Shown in pieces: positions 1-9,600 of a stretch of DNA of 64,000 bases. Numbering within the stretch: position 1 is the stretch's first letter; every line of letters starts with the position of its first letter. Under the pieces are notes generated by a model, which did not search any database, had not been told where the DNA came from, and was given only the letters and a program-made list of their open reading frames with translations. The DNA is taken from assembly GCF_000518285.1 (NCBI RefSeq), contig NZ_JADH01000001.1, positions 62,001 to 126,000 on the forward strand, given 5' to 3'. The DNA is from Williamsoniiplasma lucivorax ATCC 49196. GTDB taxonomy: Bacteria; Bacillota_I; Bacilli_A; Mycoplasmatales; Mycoplasmataceae. A program made the position numbers and the translations under genes.

Positions 1-1219
1 TATTACGATATTCATTGTTTCTAAAATTATTGTTACGTGGTTGGTCTTGGTAACGAGTAAATGGTTTGTTAGCCATTGGTTGACGACGACGCATGGTGCT
101 TTCAATAAATTCAGGACTAGTTAATTCAGTTAAAGTAATGTTTCCATTTCAATTAATATCAATTGAAAATTGTTGTGCATCATCATATGAGTATATATTG
201 ATACGTTTACGGATTAAGTTAGCCACTAATCTCGCAGCCACTCCTTTTTTTCCAATCGCTAATGATAATTGTTCGTTGGGAACCACAATATCGATTTCTT
301 CAGTACCTTCGACAAAGTTAATAGAAATCACACGCACTGGAGCCATTGTTTCTATAATGAATCGAGTTAAATCTTCATCTCATTTAATAATATCAATACG
401 TTCATCTTTTAACGCTTTTCTAACAGCATCAATTCTGGCAGAATTTTCCCCAATAATTGATCCTTTGGGATCAATTGCTTGGTCGTGAGACATGACAGCC
501 ACTTTCGCTCTAACTCCTGGTTCACGACTAATTGCTTTAATTTCAATTAAACCATTTCTAATCTCTGGCACTTCTCTAACTAATAATTTCTCAAGAAAAG
601 CAGGGGTTGTTCTTGAAACTTTAATTTGTGAAAATTTGTCTTCTTTAGCAACTTCTTCAATATAAACATCAATAATTTGGTTCACTTCAAATTTTTCCCC
701 AGGAATCACTTTTTGTTTTCATAATGAAGCTTGTGCACCATTAATGTCTAATAAATAAGAATTTCCTTGTTCATTCATCCCAGTAACTTTAGCTGGTGAA
801 ATGGTGTGTTCTAAATCAATAAATTTTGAGTAAACATTAGCACGTTCTGCTCCTTTAATTTTTTGTTGCAAAATTTGACGCACTTGAATAACTGCTAAAC
901 GAGAAAATTCTTCACCAAAATGCACTTCTTTTTTCACAATGTCACCAATTTTAAAATCTTTGTTGATTTTATGAGCATCTTCTAAACTGATTTCTAATCA
1001 GTCATCTTCAACTTTTTGAACAACTTCTAAAAGTTGAAACATTTTTAATGTTCCTGCTTGTTCATCGATTTGCACATCAACATTTGCTTCAGTGTCAAAA
1101 AACCTTTCATAGGCTTTTTTAAATCCTTCTTTAATTCCTTGTAATACAACTTCTTTTTCAATTTTTTTTTCAGTCGCAATTTCGTTAATTGCTGCTAATA
1201 ATACTGCTCCGTTAATCAT
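1..1219 (-). CDS. nusA: Transcription factor NusA (3' end beyond window)
   Basis: NusA binds RNA polymerase and nascent RNA and modulates pausing, termination and antitermination. Visible in order are an N-terminal polymerase-binding domain (residues about 1-125), an S1 region, a first KH domain around residue 233 (AVMSHDQAIDPKGSIIG) and a second KH domain near residue 315 (LSLAIGKKGVAARL). An Arg/Asn-rich tail (RRRQP) follows and runs off the left edge, so the C terminus is not seen. The ATG at 1219 is preceded by AAGAGGAGAAG, a good ribosome binding site. It lies 14 bp downstream of rimP, the usual rimP-nusA(-infB) order. In-frame TGA codons at 149 and 998 encode Trp. Confidence 0.96.
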
Positions 1220-1233
1220 TTTCTCTTCTCCTC

Positions 1234-1728
1234 TTAAAATTTAACCGCATATCTTGCTTGCTTGATTATTGGTCAAGTGAAAGCAAGTTTCTTTTTTTGC
1301 CCTTTGACAAAAAACTCAATATCAAATGTTTTTGTTTCCTGCTCATAGCCAGTTAGTGTGCCATCTGTTTTTTGAATTTTATTTATTGGGTCATGAAACT
1401 CAACATGAATATATTGACCAATCGCTTTAATTAATTCATCTTCATTGCGAATTGCTTTTTCAATCCCTGCACTAGCAACCTCTAATAAATATTGATCATC
1501 AATTTCTGGAATATCATCCATCATATTGGATAATGCTTCATTGACCAAAAGTAATGTATCAAAACTTAATGCTTTATTTGCTTCTGTTTTATCCTCAACT
1601 AAAATTTGAATCACATCACTATCAAACTCTTGGAAATTATTAATTTCATACACTTTTAAGTGGTGTTGATCTAAAATCTGATTTGCTAAATCTGTAATTT
1701 GTGTTTTAAAGCTGGTAAAGTTTTTCAT
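1234..1728 (-). CDS. rimP: Ribosome maturation factor RimP
   Basis: RimP assists maturation of the 30S subunit. The 164-residue product has the family core, including the LLEVASAGIEKAI stretch near residues 82-94, which matches the conserved LEVSSPGL region. The C-terminal SH3-like half is present. A standard-code reading stops at 1273 at a TGA; reading it as Trp adds a natural C-terminal tail and a TAA stop. The gene is first in the rimP-nusA operon and its leader contains a GC-rich hairpin (1753-1772). Confidence 0.93.
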
Positions 1729-1752
1729 AGTCCCCCTAAATTTAAATAAGAA

Positions 1753-1772
1753 AGCAAGCGGTGACGCTTGCT
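1753..1772. promoter_or_regulatory. Hairpin in rimP-nusA leader
   Basis: An 8-bp perfect stem (AGCAAGCG/CGCTTGCT) with a GTGA loop lies 25 bp upstream of rimP. It is unusually GC-rich for this genome. On the plus strand a run of seven T follows (1775-1781), but no plus-strand gene precedes it. On the minus strand it is followed by TTCTTATTT and would sit in the rimP-nusA 5' UTR, where an attenuator sensitive to NusA is conceivable. Confidence 0.45.
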
Positions 1773-1885
1773 AATTTTTTTACTAACTTGCATATACATA
1801 ATAACATATTTCAAACGAATATGTTTTTAAAACTAAGAAAAATTAAAATAAAAAACCAACACAGAATATTATTGGTTTTTATCAA

Positions 1886-2734
1886 CTAACCTTTAATTTT
1901 TAGGGCAATAGTCGCATAAACTTTTTGCAAGTTTTGTTTAGTCACAATTTTTTTAATACCTAAAATTTCTTCATGAATATCAAATTTTAATTTTTCAGTG
2001 CCTTGGTTGGCATAAATTGGTCTAGCAAAAAACATCATTGTGTAGCAAAGTGGAAAGAGAATTCAACTAAACCCAAAAATCATAATAAAGTATTGTGCTA
2101 ATAAATTAAGATATCCTAAGCCAAGATTATCAAAAATAAATTTATAAATATAATTTTTCCCTCAATGACCATTTGGTTTTGTTCCAACTGGTAAAGATTC
2201 TAAGGGATTAGTTCCGACTGGAATATAAGCCATATTTCAAACCATCACAAATGTTAAAAGTAAAACCGAGAAAATGGCTGAACGACGAATTGATTGTCAG
2301 CTTAAACGAGCGCCTGTGAAATCATATAAATAAATATATAAATAACTAACAATAATTCCTAAATGCGCAAAGTAATAATTTCAATATCTAAAATGATCAA
2401 AACCAAATTCTTTGGCAGTTCCAACGAAACCACCTCCAATAGCTAAAATAGGACCAACCATCACTAGTGGCATAAATAAATCGATTTGTAGTTTAGTTGG
2501 GCAAGCCATTAGGATTACAGCACTTCAAGCAAGGATGTAGCACAATTCCCAATCGAAAGTGATGTTTTCAAAAATAACAATATAAATTTGGTTACCAAGC
2601 ATTCAAGCAAAAAGGATAATTCGCACTCAATAAGTTTTGGTTGTTTTTGCTCAAAATTTATGAAAAACAAACATACTAGTTATAACTAGTATGCTCACAA
2701 TCATTCCAACAAGATACTCTGCAATATGACTCAT
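1886..2734 (-). CDS. YwaF/TIGR02206-like integral membrane protein, copy 1
   Basis: A 282-residue polytopic membrane protein with about six hydrophobic segments. It resembles the YwaF (TIGR02206) family, whose biochemical role is not established. The FRYWNYYFAHLGIIVSYLY region near residues 120-140 is the most characteristic part. Start ATG is 11 bp after GGAGG. Many in-frame TGA codons encode Trp, so it is invisible in the standard code. A clear paralogue lies at 8613-9452. Both end in a conserved cytosolic tail (RPIYA..GTEKLKF.IH.E.LGIKK). It is a monocistronic unit with no obvious partner. Confidence 0.75.
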
Positions 2735-3082
2735 TTTTTTAAAACCCTCCATTTTATTTTAAGAAATAACTAATATTTTTATAAAGTATTTTGTTTTCTT
2801 TTTCAATAAGTAAAATTAAAAAGTTATTCTGGGATGACTAATTGTAAAATAAAAATGTTCTAAAATAAAACAGCATTGGTGAGTTTTTAGAATAAATTTT
2901 TAAAGTAATTGTAGGACCTAAAAAGTTATGAAAAATGATTTTTGTTTCTATGATAAAAAGAATAGAACATCAAAAGCACCATCTTGAAAATAGAAAGTGA
3001 AAATAAATTCTAGATAACTTAAGTAATTTTCATTTATAATTTAAGAAGAAATTAAAAACTTAAGATTCTTATATGGGGTTAT
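2735..3082. other. AT-rich intergenic region
   Basis: No open frame of note. It separates the divergent genes at 1886-2734 and 3083-3790 and must hold both promoters. It contains the first copy of a 13-bp sequence TAATTGTAGGACC (2906-2918), repeated at 3947-3959. Confidence 0.5.
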
Positions 3083-3790
3083 ATGGAAAAGCATGATTTT
3101 TGAAAAATTACTATTAAAAAAGAAATAGTTTCATTGACAAAAAAGATAGTATATTGAGTTGATGTCCTTATACTAGCTTGTTTTGGTATTATTTTACCTA
3201 TTTTATTGTTTATATTTGGTGATAAAGTAAAGGCACCAACAGGCATCTTAATAATTTGTTTAAGTTCTTTTTTCTTAATATATTCATTGCAAAGATTAAC
3301 CCAATTATTTCTTGGACGTAAAATCATAAAAAAGATCTCAAGTAAGATTATTAATAATAAATTTGTTGATTGAAAAAAAACAAGAAGCTATCTATTTGTT
3401 TTAAGTAATGAATATAAAAACATCAATTACAATATTCAAAAAATAATTAAAAGTAATGATTTTTGCAAAACTAAAAATGAAGAAACAGTTAAATTTGTTA
3501 ATATAAAATATTTATCATTTGATTTCTTTGGTTTGTTAATTTTAATAATTTTGTTTATTTCACAATTGTTGATAAAAGAAAATTTTTGGCATTGACAATT
3601 AATTCTTTCCATTGTGATTTTAAATGTTTATATCATCTTTTGTTTACCATTTTTGATTATCAGGCAAATAGTTTTAAATAATAAAATTAAAAATTATTAT
3701 TTGAGTCAAACAAATAAAGAACAATATCCGCCAACAAACAAATGATTGTTTTTAGATAAAATAAAAGAAAAAATTATAGAAATTAGATAA
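3083..3790 (+). CDS. Hypothetical membrane protein
   Basis: A 235-residue Lys/Ile/Phe-rich protein, not recognised. It has two hydrophobic pairs, near residues 27-70 (VDVLILACFGIILPILLFIF) and 145-195, separated by a charged cytosolic stretch. TGA codons are used for Trp. The proposed ATG at 3083 has only a weak upstream purine stretch, and an out-of-frame ATG lies at 3073. The frame stays open for another 52 codons after the TAA at 3788 (see next entry). Flanking 13-bp repeats and transposase relics suggest an accessory or acquired locus. Confidence 0.6.
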
Positions 3791-3949
3791 ATTTTATTAA
3801 GACTAGATTATGTTAAAAACGACACCTTAAAAAATGAGATTGACCTCCGTGTAGAATTTAGTGAAGCATCAAATTTAACTTATCATTTTTTATGAAGACA
3901 TCAGGTTTATAAAAGCAAATGACGTATAAAATTTGATAATTCAAACTAA
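3791..3949 (+). pseudogene. In-frame extension after the stop of the 3083-3790 gene
   Basis: Directly after the TAA at 3788-3790 the same frame continues without TAA or TAG for 52 codons and ends at TAA 3947-3949. The reading is protein-like at its end (TYHFLWRHQVYKSKWRIKFD, with TGA as Trp). It has no start codon with a ribosome binding site. It could be the severed tail of a longer ancestral gene, or chance. The final TAA starts the second 13-bp TAATTGTAGGACC repeat. Confidence 0.25.
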
Positions 3950-3967
3950 TTGTAGGACCAGTCCTTG
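3947..3967. repeat. 13-bp direct repeat, possible insertion-sequence end
   Basis: TAATTGTAGGACC occurs here and at 2906-2918. This copy extends as ATTGTAGGACCAGTCC; its reverse complement, GGACTGGTCCTACAAT, resembles IS3-family terminal repeats. No transposase lies between the copies, so any element would be a relic. Confidence 0.3.
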
Positions 3968-4137
3968 TTTGTGAATTTATTAATTTTTTCTAAAAAGAGG
4001 CCAACAATTACACTGATTCATGTCAAAGGCGGGATTCGAACATAATTCTTCAACCAAATTTTTAAATAAGTGATTTAAACACTCTTTTTTAGAATAATAT
4101 GGCAAGCATTTTAATTTTTTAGGGGAATTTAAAAACA

Positions 4138-4169
4138 CATTCCAAGAATTCATAAATTCTTGGAATGTA
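4138..4169 (-). terminator. Intrinsic terminator
   Basis: A perfect 14-bp inverted repeat (ACATTCCAAGAATT/AATTCTTGGAATGT) with a CATA loop. On the minus strand it is followed by GTTTTTAAA, so it should terminate the minus-strand gene ending at 4265. The remaining intergenic sequence, 3968-4264, shows nothing else I can identify. Confidence 0.75.
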
Positions 4170-4264
4170 TCAAAATCTAAATGTATACTGCAATTATCGT
4201 AAATGGAACAATAAAATTTTAAAGTAGCATTCTTAAGTTAACATATTTTAATTTTAAATATTTG

Positions 4265-4894
4265 TTAATTTCCTTTTAAAATTGTCAGTATTTTTTTACC
4301 ATTATTAGATAACTTTCAATGAAAAAGCAATTTAAATAATAAAATAAATAAAAATGTTATAGTACAAAAAAGAAATCATATTAAAGACACAAAAACAGTT
4401 CAATAAAGAAGGTCGTACCAAAAATGGTGTGAAGCTTTTGTATCTTCGTCTTCATCAAAAAATGAACGTGCAGTTAACAAAAAGAGTATAGGACTAGGCT
4501 TCATTTGCTTTTTTTGTTCATCAGAAGAAAGATCCTTTTCAAAATTGTTTGTAATATCTTTAAAAATTTCATAATAAGTTTCCTTGCTTATAAAAAGAGT
4601 GGAAATAATTCTAAAAGAAGAGATGTCTTCGCCTCTTTTTTTAAAGAAGGATGTTTTTAATAGAATGAATATAAGATCAGCCATAATAATTACCAATGAA
4701 CAAAGAGATAAAAACAAAAATACTTGAGGAACAAATACTTCATTGTGTTTGATTCATAAAAAGGCTTCAATCCCACTAAAACTTAAAAATATTAAAAATG
4801 TTGCAAGTAAATAAATTTTAGTTAGTTTTTTGAATTTTTCAAATTTAGGAATAATTTTTTCAAAATTGTTTTTGACAGATTTCATAATATGCAT
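4265..4894 (-). CDS. Hypothetical membrane protein
   Basis: A 209-residue product, not recognised. Hydrophobic segments lie near residues 24-40 and 52-78 (VPQVFLFLSLCSLVIIMADLI), with another cluster after residue 160. The centre is charged (KKRGEDISS, SSDEQKKQM). The start at 4894 follows GAAGGGAGAAA; a second ATG three codons in (4885) is possible. The TGA codon at 4400 must be read as Trp to continue into the C-terminal hydrophobic part. It is downstream of the secreted protein gene 4942-6507 with a 47-bp gap, so cotranscription is likely, ending at the 4138-4169 hairpin. Confidence 0.65.
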
Positions 4895-4941
4895 TTTCTC
4901 CCTTCTGATTATTAATATTTGATCCAAATATTATCTTTATT

Positions 4942-6507
4942 TTAATCAAATACATGCCCAAAACTTAAAAATTTATAATTATTAGTAGTAGACTCAATTG
5001 GATATTTTGATAAAATGTCTTTTGTTTTTGGACTAATTGCATCATTAAATTCTTGTTTGTTATTTTGGTAAATCTTAGCTTTATTTTTGGTATATTTTAA
5101 ATTTTCAGATACAAATAAAATTTTTGCTATTGGTGTGCTTTTTTTATTAATGTTGGGTTTTAACTCTAATGTGGTTTTTTCTAAAAAATTTGCAGATCAA
5201 TCTAAATCATAATCTCCACTTTTATCATTGTCAACAGGCCCATAAAATGTTCCTGTTCATGTTCCCTTAACTGCTAATGTTGCTGTAAAAAATGTTAATT
5301 TTTTGTTTTTATCAATATTGTGCTCTACTGTTTTTTGATTTGTATAAGTTAATCATGGAATTCATTTTCTAAATTTTGCTGTGGAGTGTGATGTAATAGA
5401 TTTTAAATTTCAAAGAGGATTTTTAACCTCATCAAAAATAATAACAGCTCTATCTTTTACACTAGTACCTCCAAATGTTGAATTTCATTTTCCCCAGAAT
5501 CCATTTTCAAAACCTTTCATAAAAAATTCAAAATATCGATCTCAAATGTCTTCATTATATTCTTCTGTTAAAACTTTTTTATTTTCAAATAAAATTTTAC
5601 GTAATTTATCATATTGCAAAATTGATTTTATTATTCCTGTAAGAGATGATCAACCAAGTATTTTTTTTAAAGGGGTACTAACAGCATTATTTATCACTGA
5701 TTTTATTATCATTTTAGTAATTGTATCAGGTATTTTTATGCCAATACTTAACAATGCTTTTGTGACTATCGGTACCACCATAGGTAATGCCAGATCTTTT
5801 ATTGGTCCTAGAGCTTTAGATACAGTTAATATGAAAAGCGTTTCCATTCCCATTAATATAAAGTCATCTGATGGAGAATATACTTGACTAAATCCATTTA
5901 TTGATTGATAAAAATAATTTGGTTTATCTTCTTCTCGGATAGGTTTTTCATATTGTTTTCATGCATAATTTGAAAGATATTGTTTTTCTTCATCTTTTGA
6001 AGATTCTATTTTATATAAAAACAACTCACTCATTTTACTTTTAAATTTATTGTCATAATGCAATGTATTAATGTGTAAGTATTTATTAATAAATTTTACT
6101 TCTTCATCAAAATTATAATCATTGTTTTGCATTTCGTTTAATTCAGTATCAATAAAAGAATAGATTTCATTTTCAATTTTATCCCTATCATATACATATA
6201 TTCTTTGTGTTCCTACATTATTTTTGATGTCAAATAATTCAATATGATTGTTAGATTTTTCTTCCAAAGTAGATTTTGTTGATAAACTTCTTTTTTTAAA
6301 AAGTTTTTTCTTATACTTATCAATATTTATATTATATTTTTGCTTATCTGTTTTAGATATTTTAATTGCGTTCTTTTCTAAATTGTCTTCAATTGCTTGT
6401 ATTTTTTCATCTTGTATTTTTGATACAACCTTACTACTAGAAACACAAACTAAACTAGTTGACCCCATTAAAGTCAAAGACAATAGTGAGATTAATAATT
6501 TTTTCAT
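4942..6507 (-). CDS. Hypothetical secreted protein with signal peptide
   Basis: A 521-residue protein that I do not recognise. The N terminus is a classical signal sequence (MKKLLISLLSLTLMGSTSL) followed by VCVSSS; the Cys at 22 lies in a poor lipobox, so lipoprotein modification is uncertain. A charged stretch of about 150 residues follows. One amphipathic or membrane-like region at roughly residues 215-275 (ALPMVVPIVTKALLSIGIK) comes next. The C-terminal half is Trp- and aromatic-rich and likely forms an extracellular domain. The ATG at 6507 follows AAAAGGAGAAG. Several TGA-Trp codons are used. Confidence 0.65.
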
Positions 6508-6535
6508 ATAAACTTCTCCTTTTGCATATTATTAT

Positions 6536-6691
6536 TTATAAATATAAAAATGTTAATCACCGACTTTTTACCTTAACTTTTGAATATAAAAATATTCTAA
6601 GAAATAATAAAATATAATGATTTTTAATAGGTATTTTTTGCTCTTCAATATTAAAAATAATTATTGATAAAATGTTGAATCGAAGTTCCAT
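6536..6691 (-). CDS. Small ORF (51 aa) with strong Shine-Dalgarno
   Basis: The ATG at 6691 follows a near-perfect TAGGAGG at 5-bp spacing, the best ribosome binding site in this accessory zone. The 51-residue product is Ile/Leu-rich with basic residues (SIIIFNIEEQ, YILLFLRIFLYSK) and one TGA-Trp. It ends 28 bp before the secreted protein gene at 6507. It may be a small membrane peptide or an upstream leader coupled to that gene. No homologue recognised. Confidence 0.35.
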
Positions 6692-6998
6692 ATGATGCCT
6701 CCTATAATTATTATATTTATTAAATTTTTCAAATTAGAATTACTAACCAAATGAAAGTACTTTCTATTTAGCAAAGATATTCCTATGTTTACACTTTACA
6801 TTTTTGATCTTTATTTTCACCAATAAGTAAATGGATGTAATCCAAATTAAATTGTAATTTCCTAAGTTTAATGTTCATCTTTCCATTTTTCTTGATAAAA
6901 AATCAGAATCCGATAACATAAGTGTATTCATTTAGAGTACAAATAATTGGCTTTTTCAATTATTGTTATAATTGAAAATATGTTGTGCATTTCATAGT
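6692..6998. other. Intergenic, no gene seen
   Basis: About 300 bp of AT-rich DNA with no credible frame. It lies between the small ORF and transposase debris and probably contains the minus-strand promoter for 6691-4265. Confidence 0.4.
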
Positions 6999-7150
6999 TT
7001 AACAAACTTTGCAAAGCTTGATACAAAATGCTCTATAGAATCATAAATGTTGCCAAAAAGTAAAAAAAATATTTCTAACTCAGCCATTTAATAATTCTGT
7101 TGGAGCATTGTGTTTGCAACTAGCATTTAACATTGAATGTGGGGTATTAT
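6999..7150 (-). pseudogene. Probable transposase C-terminal relic
   Basis: The minus frame reads LYNTPHSMLNASCKHNAPTE then LLNGWVRN before a TAA at 6999-7001. The YN..PHS.LN....AP.E pattern resembles the end of the DDE integrase core of IS3/IS481-type transposases (YN..RPHS.L...TP.E). No upstream catalytic part is present. The homology seems to end near 7140, where a different reading takes over on the plus strand. Confidence 0.35.
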
Positions 7151-7309
7151 ACAGTTTCTTTAACCCCAGAAGGCCAACGAGCTTTAAAGGAAAATAATAA
7201 AAAATGGTTTCTTTCTCAACCCGACGTAACCGAAGCAAATTTGGCAGAATTTCAAATAGCAGGGAAGCTTAAAGTTTATTTTGTTTTTCAAGAATTAACA
7301 ATTTCCTAA
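7133..7309 (+). pseudogene. Gene fragment of unknown origin
   Basis: An open stretch with good protein-like composition (LTPEGQRALKENNKKWF, QPDVTEANLAEFQIAGKLK) ends in TAA at 7307. There is no ATG or ribosome binding site, only TTG at 7133 or GTG at 7139 just after an in-frame TAG. It is locally richer in G+C than its surroundings. Most likely the 3' end of a truncated gene joined to the transposase relic; family not recognised. Confidence 0.35.
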
Positions 7310-7319
7310 TTTTTTTTAA

Positions 7320-7433
7320 AGTATATACCCTTAACAAGGTTTGGTGTATACTAAAATTAATCAAAGGTGACTTTGGTGCTCAAGTATGTAGGCAAGTGCC
7401 TCTCTAAAAAAAGAGCTTATGCTCTTTTTTTAG
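7320..7433 (+). ncRNA. Possible small RNA
   Basis: A 10-bp inverted repeat (AGTATATACC ... GGTGTATACT; fully paired as RNA with one G-U) at 7320-7352 is followed by a non-coding stretch and a strong terminator at 7404-7433. The second arm contains TATACT, so part of this may instead be a promoter or operator. No frame is present. I do not recognise a known RNA family. Confidence 0.3.
7404..7433 (+). terminator. Intrinsic terminator
   Basis: A perfect 13-bp stem (CTAAAAAAAGAGC/GCTCTTTTTTTAG) with a TTAT loop and a built-in T tract. It functions for plus-strand transcription and separates the debris at 7133-7309 from the next gene. Confidence 0.8.
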
Positions 7434-7476
7434 TTCTTAAATTAATTTATGATAAGAAAAGAAACATGAGGATAAT

Positions 7477-8125
7477 ATGACTGCCAAAATTGGGGAAATC
7501 TACATGGGTTGATCAGAAGCACCTGGAGATTTATTATAAAGATAATGGAAAATATAAATTTAGGCCCTTAATCATTGAGAAAGTATACCCAGAGGAAAAA
7601 TTAGTTAGAGTGGGATTATCTTCAACACAATTACAATCAAAATACATATTTGAAATAAATATTCCCGAAAAAAAATTACATTTTACATTTGATAAATATG
7701 AAATTATGATTATTTCTGAAATAAACTTGAAAAAAAAGTTATTAGATTTACGTGAATATCTTAAAATCTATAAAATGTTTGAACAATTAAAACAATCTCA
7801 TGAACATGCATGAAAACAAGAAAAAACTAAATTAGCTTTTGAACAAACCATTATCATAGGTCAATATGCCTTACTTTCACCCAAAGCACAAGAATACGAA
7901 AGAACAATAAACCAATTCTCGCTTAAAGAACAAGCACATAGAATAAAATGTAAAAAGGAAAGAATGAAACTCATTGAACAAATGAACCAAAACAAAATTG
8001 TGAACATAGAAAAAAAATCTTTATATAAAACAAAAGGGGAACAAGAATTTAATTCAACAAAATTCTTGAATGAAGCAGATAAAATTCTCAAACCTAATAA
8101 GCAAGAATCAGAAACCCAAAAATAA
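7477..8125 (+). pseudogene. Frameshifted MazF/PemK-like gene with coiled-coil tail
   Basis: The ATG at 7477 follows GAGGAT and encodes MTAKIGEIYMGWSEAPGDLL before a TAA at 7534. This is the typical start of MazF/PemK-like proteins (IGEIY...). The next frame then continues without a break as KDNGKYKFRPLIIEKVY to a TAA at 8123. It includes the RP[L/V]II strand expected in the family. Dropping one T near 7534 would join them into about 215 residues. The last 110 residues are Lys/Glu-rich and probably coiled coil. An alternative start, ATG 7466, reads the second frame throughout but destroys the family-like N terminus. Family assignment is tentative. Confidence 0.4.
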
Positions 8126-8229
8126 ACAAAATCCAGAAAGAGATAACAACCAAAAACTAAAGCTTATTTTTTGCTCAAGATTTTGAGTTATATAATTACT
8201 TTTAAGTATCAAACCAAAACTAAATATAT

Positions 8230-8335
8230 AACTTGGATCGATTAATACCGATTTTTTATTTTTTACAACCTACATAGTACATACTAAACACTACATACTA
8301 CATAGGTTATTTAGTATAGTCAATTTTGAGGTATC
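8230..8335. repeat. CTACATA repeat cluster / imperfect inverted repeat
   Basis: AACCTACATAGTA (8269-8281) and TACTACATAGGTT (8298-8310) form an inverted repeat with a 2-base difference and contain direct CTACATA-type repeats. It lies just upstream of the transposase relic at 8341 and may be the left end or promoter of that element. Confidence 0.35.
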
Positions 8336-8340
8336 AAAAA

Positions 8341-8598
8341 ATGTGAATTAATGAAAAACTCGAATATAAAAAAATTCTAGACCAAAAGAAATTGGAACTA
8401 GAAGAATTAGATTATAAGTTATTAAAAAATAGAGATAAAAAAAGATACATACTAATAAAAGTTGCACCAAGAACAATCTCTACAAAATTTGGAACCTTAA
8501 CATTTAATAGACGTATCTATATGGATAATACTAAATCTGTGTTTATATTTCATGTTGTTTCCTTGTTTGTGAAAGAATCATTATTGTTTTGAAAATAA
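8341..8598 (+). pseudogene. Truncated UPF0236/ISLre2-type transposase-like protein
   Basis: The 85-codon frame starts MWINEKLEYKKIL and continues LDYKLLKNRDKKRYILIKVA and RTISTKFGTLTFNRRIY. This matches the N-terminal region of UPF0236 transposase-like proteins (LLK.RDK..Y......RTI.T.FG...F.RR.Y), which are common in spiroplasmas. After residue 65 the match is lost and the frame ends at 8598, far short of the usual 400 or more residues. The rest is absent; the gene at 8613 on the opposite strand begins at once. Confidence 0.6.
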
Positions 8599-8612
8599 AC
8601 TTACGTTATGTT

Positions 8613-9452
8613 TTATTGTTTTTGTCGAGAGAATTTTAAAAGGTTTTTAAAATTCTTTTTGGTTAAATGTTTTTTAATGCCTAAAACTTCATCATGAATG
8701 TTGAACTTAAGTTTTTCAGTGCCTTTATAAGCATAAATTGGTCTGGCAAAAAAGATCGCTGTTCAACAAAGCACAAGAATGGCTGGCCCAAAAACAAACA
8801 TCATTAAAAAGTATTGGACTAGTAAACTTAAATAGCCAAGACCAATGTTACCAAAAATATGTTTATAAGTATCATTTGATCCTCATCAAGTAGCAACATC
8901 TTCACCAACTGGCACTGGTTTTAAAGGGTTATGTCCAGCTGGAACATGGGCCATATTTCAAACCATAATAAAAGTTAATAAACAAACTGCAAATAAGCCA
9001 GATCTTTTGAGCATTTTTCAATTTAAACAGGCACCGGTAAAATCAAATAAATAAATATATAAATAACCAACCATAATTCCTAAATGGGCAAAATAATAAT
9101 TTCAATATCTAAAATGTGCAAAACCAGCATCAGCAGGAGCAGCAACAATCCCTCCTGCAATCGATAGGACAGGACCAACCATCACTAATGGAAGGAAAAG
9201 TTCCACTTGTAATTTATTGGGGATAAACATCAACACAACAGTGGACCAAGCTAAAATATGACAAATTTCAAAATTAATTCAATGACCTTCATAAGTTCCT
9301 AATCAAATTTGATTCCCAATCATCCAACCAGCAACAATGATTCTCACTCAATAGGTTTTGGTTGTTTTTGCTCAGAATTTATGAAAAATAAAAAAGCTGG
9401 CAATGACCAAGATACTCACACCAAAACCAAAAAGATATTCTAAAATTTGCAT
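8613..9452 (-). CDS. YwaF/TIGR02206-like integral membrane protein, copy 2
   Basis: A 279-residue paralogue of the protein at 1886-2734, similar along its whole length (FHKFWAKTTKTYWVRII, AHFRYWNYYFAHLGIMVGYL, GTEKLKFNIHDEVLGIKK). About six transmembrane segments. The ATG at 9452 follows AAGGAG. It is transcribed divergently from the nrdFIE riboswitch unit, and its 3' end abuts the transposase relic. Function in the family is unknown. Confidence 0.75.
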
Positions 9453-9600
9453 AACTTAACTCCTTATGATGTCATTGCTATTTTAATAACTTTATTAAGT
9501 TTATATAAAACTATGAGAAAAGCAATGATGAAGATAAAGAAGACAATTTTCAAAAACCTGTGTATAACTTTTGGTTTTGATATTTAAAAAAAGTTTATAA

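Noticed and set aside
5381-5887. 168-codon plus-strand frame
   Set aside because: Shadow of the minus-strand secreted protein gene 4942-6507, which has a signal peptide and a ribosome binding site.
7861-8091. Minus-strand 76-codon frame with Cys/Ser
   Set aside because: Antisense of the Lys/Glu-rich coiled-coil tail of the frameshifted gene; no ribosome binding site.
8269-8310. CRISPR-like short repeats
   Set aside because: Only two imperfect copies without regular spacers; no cas genes in the window.
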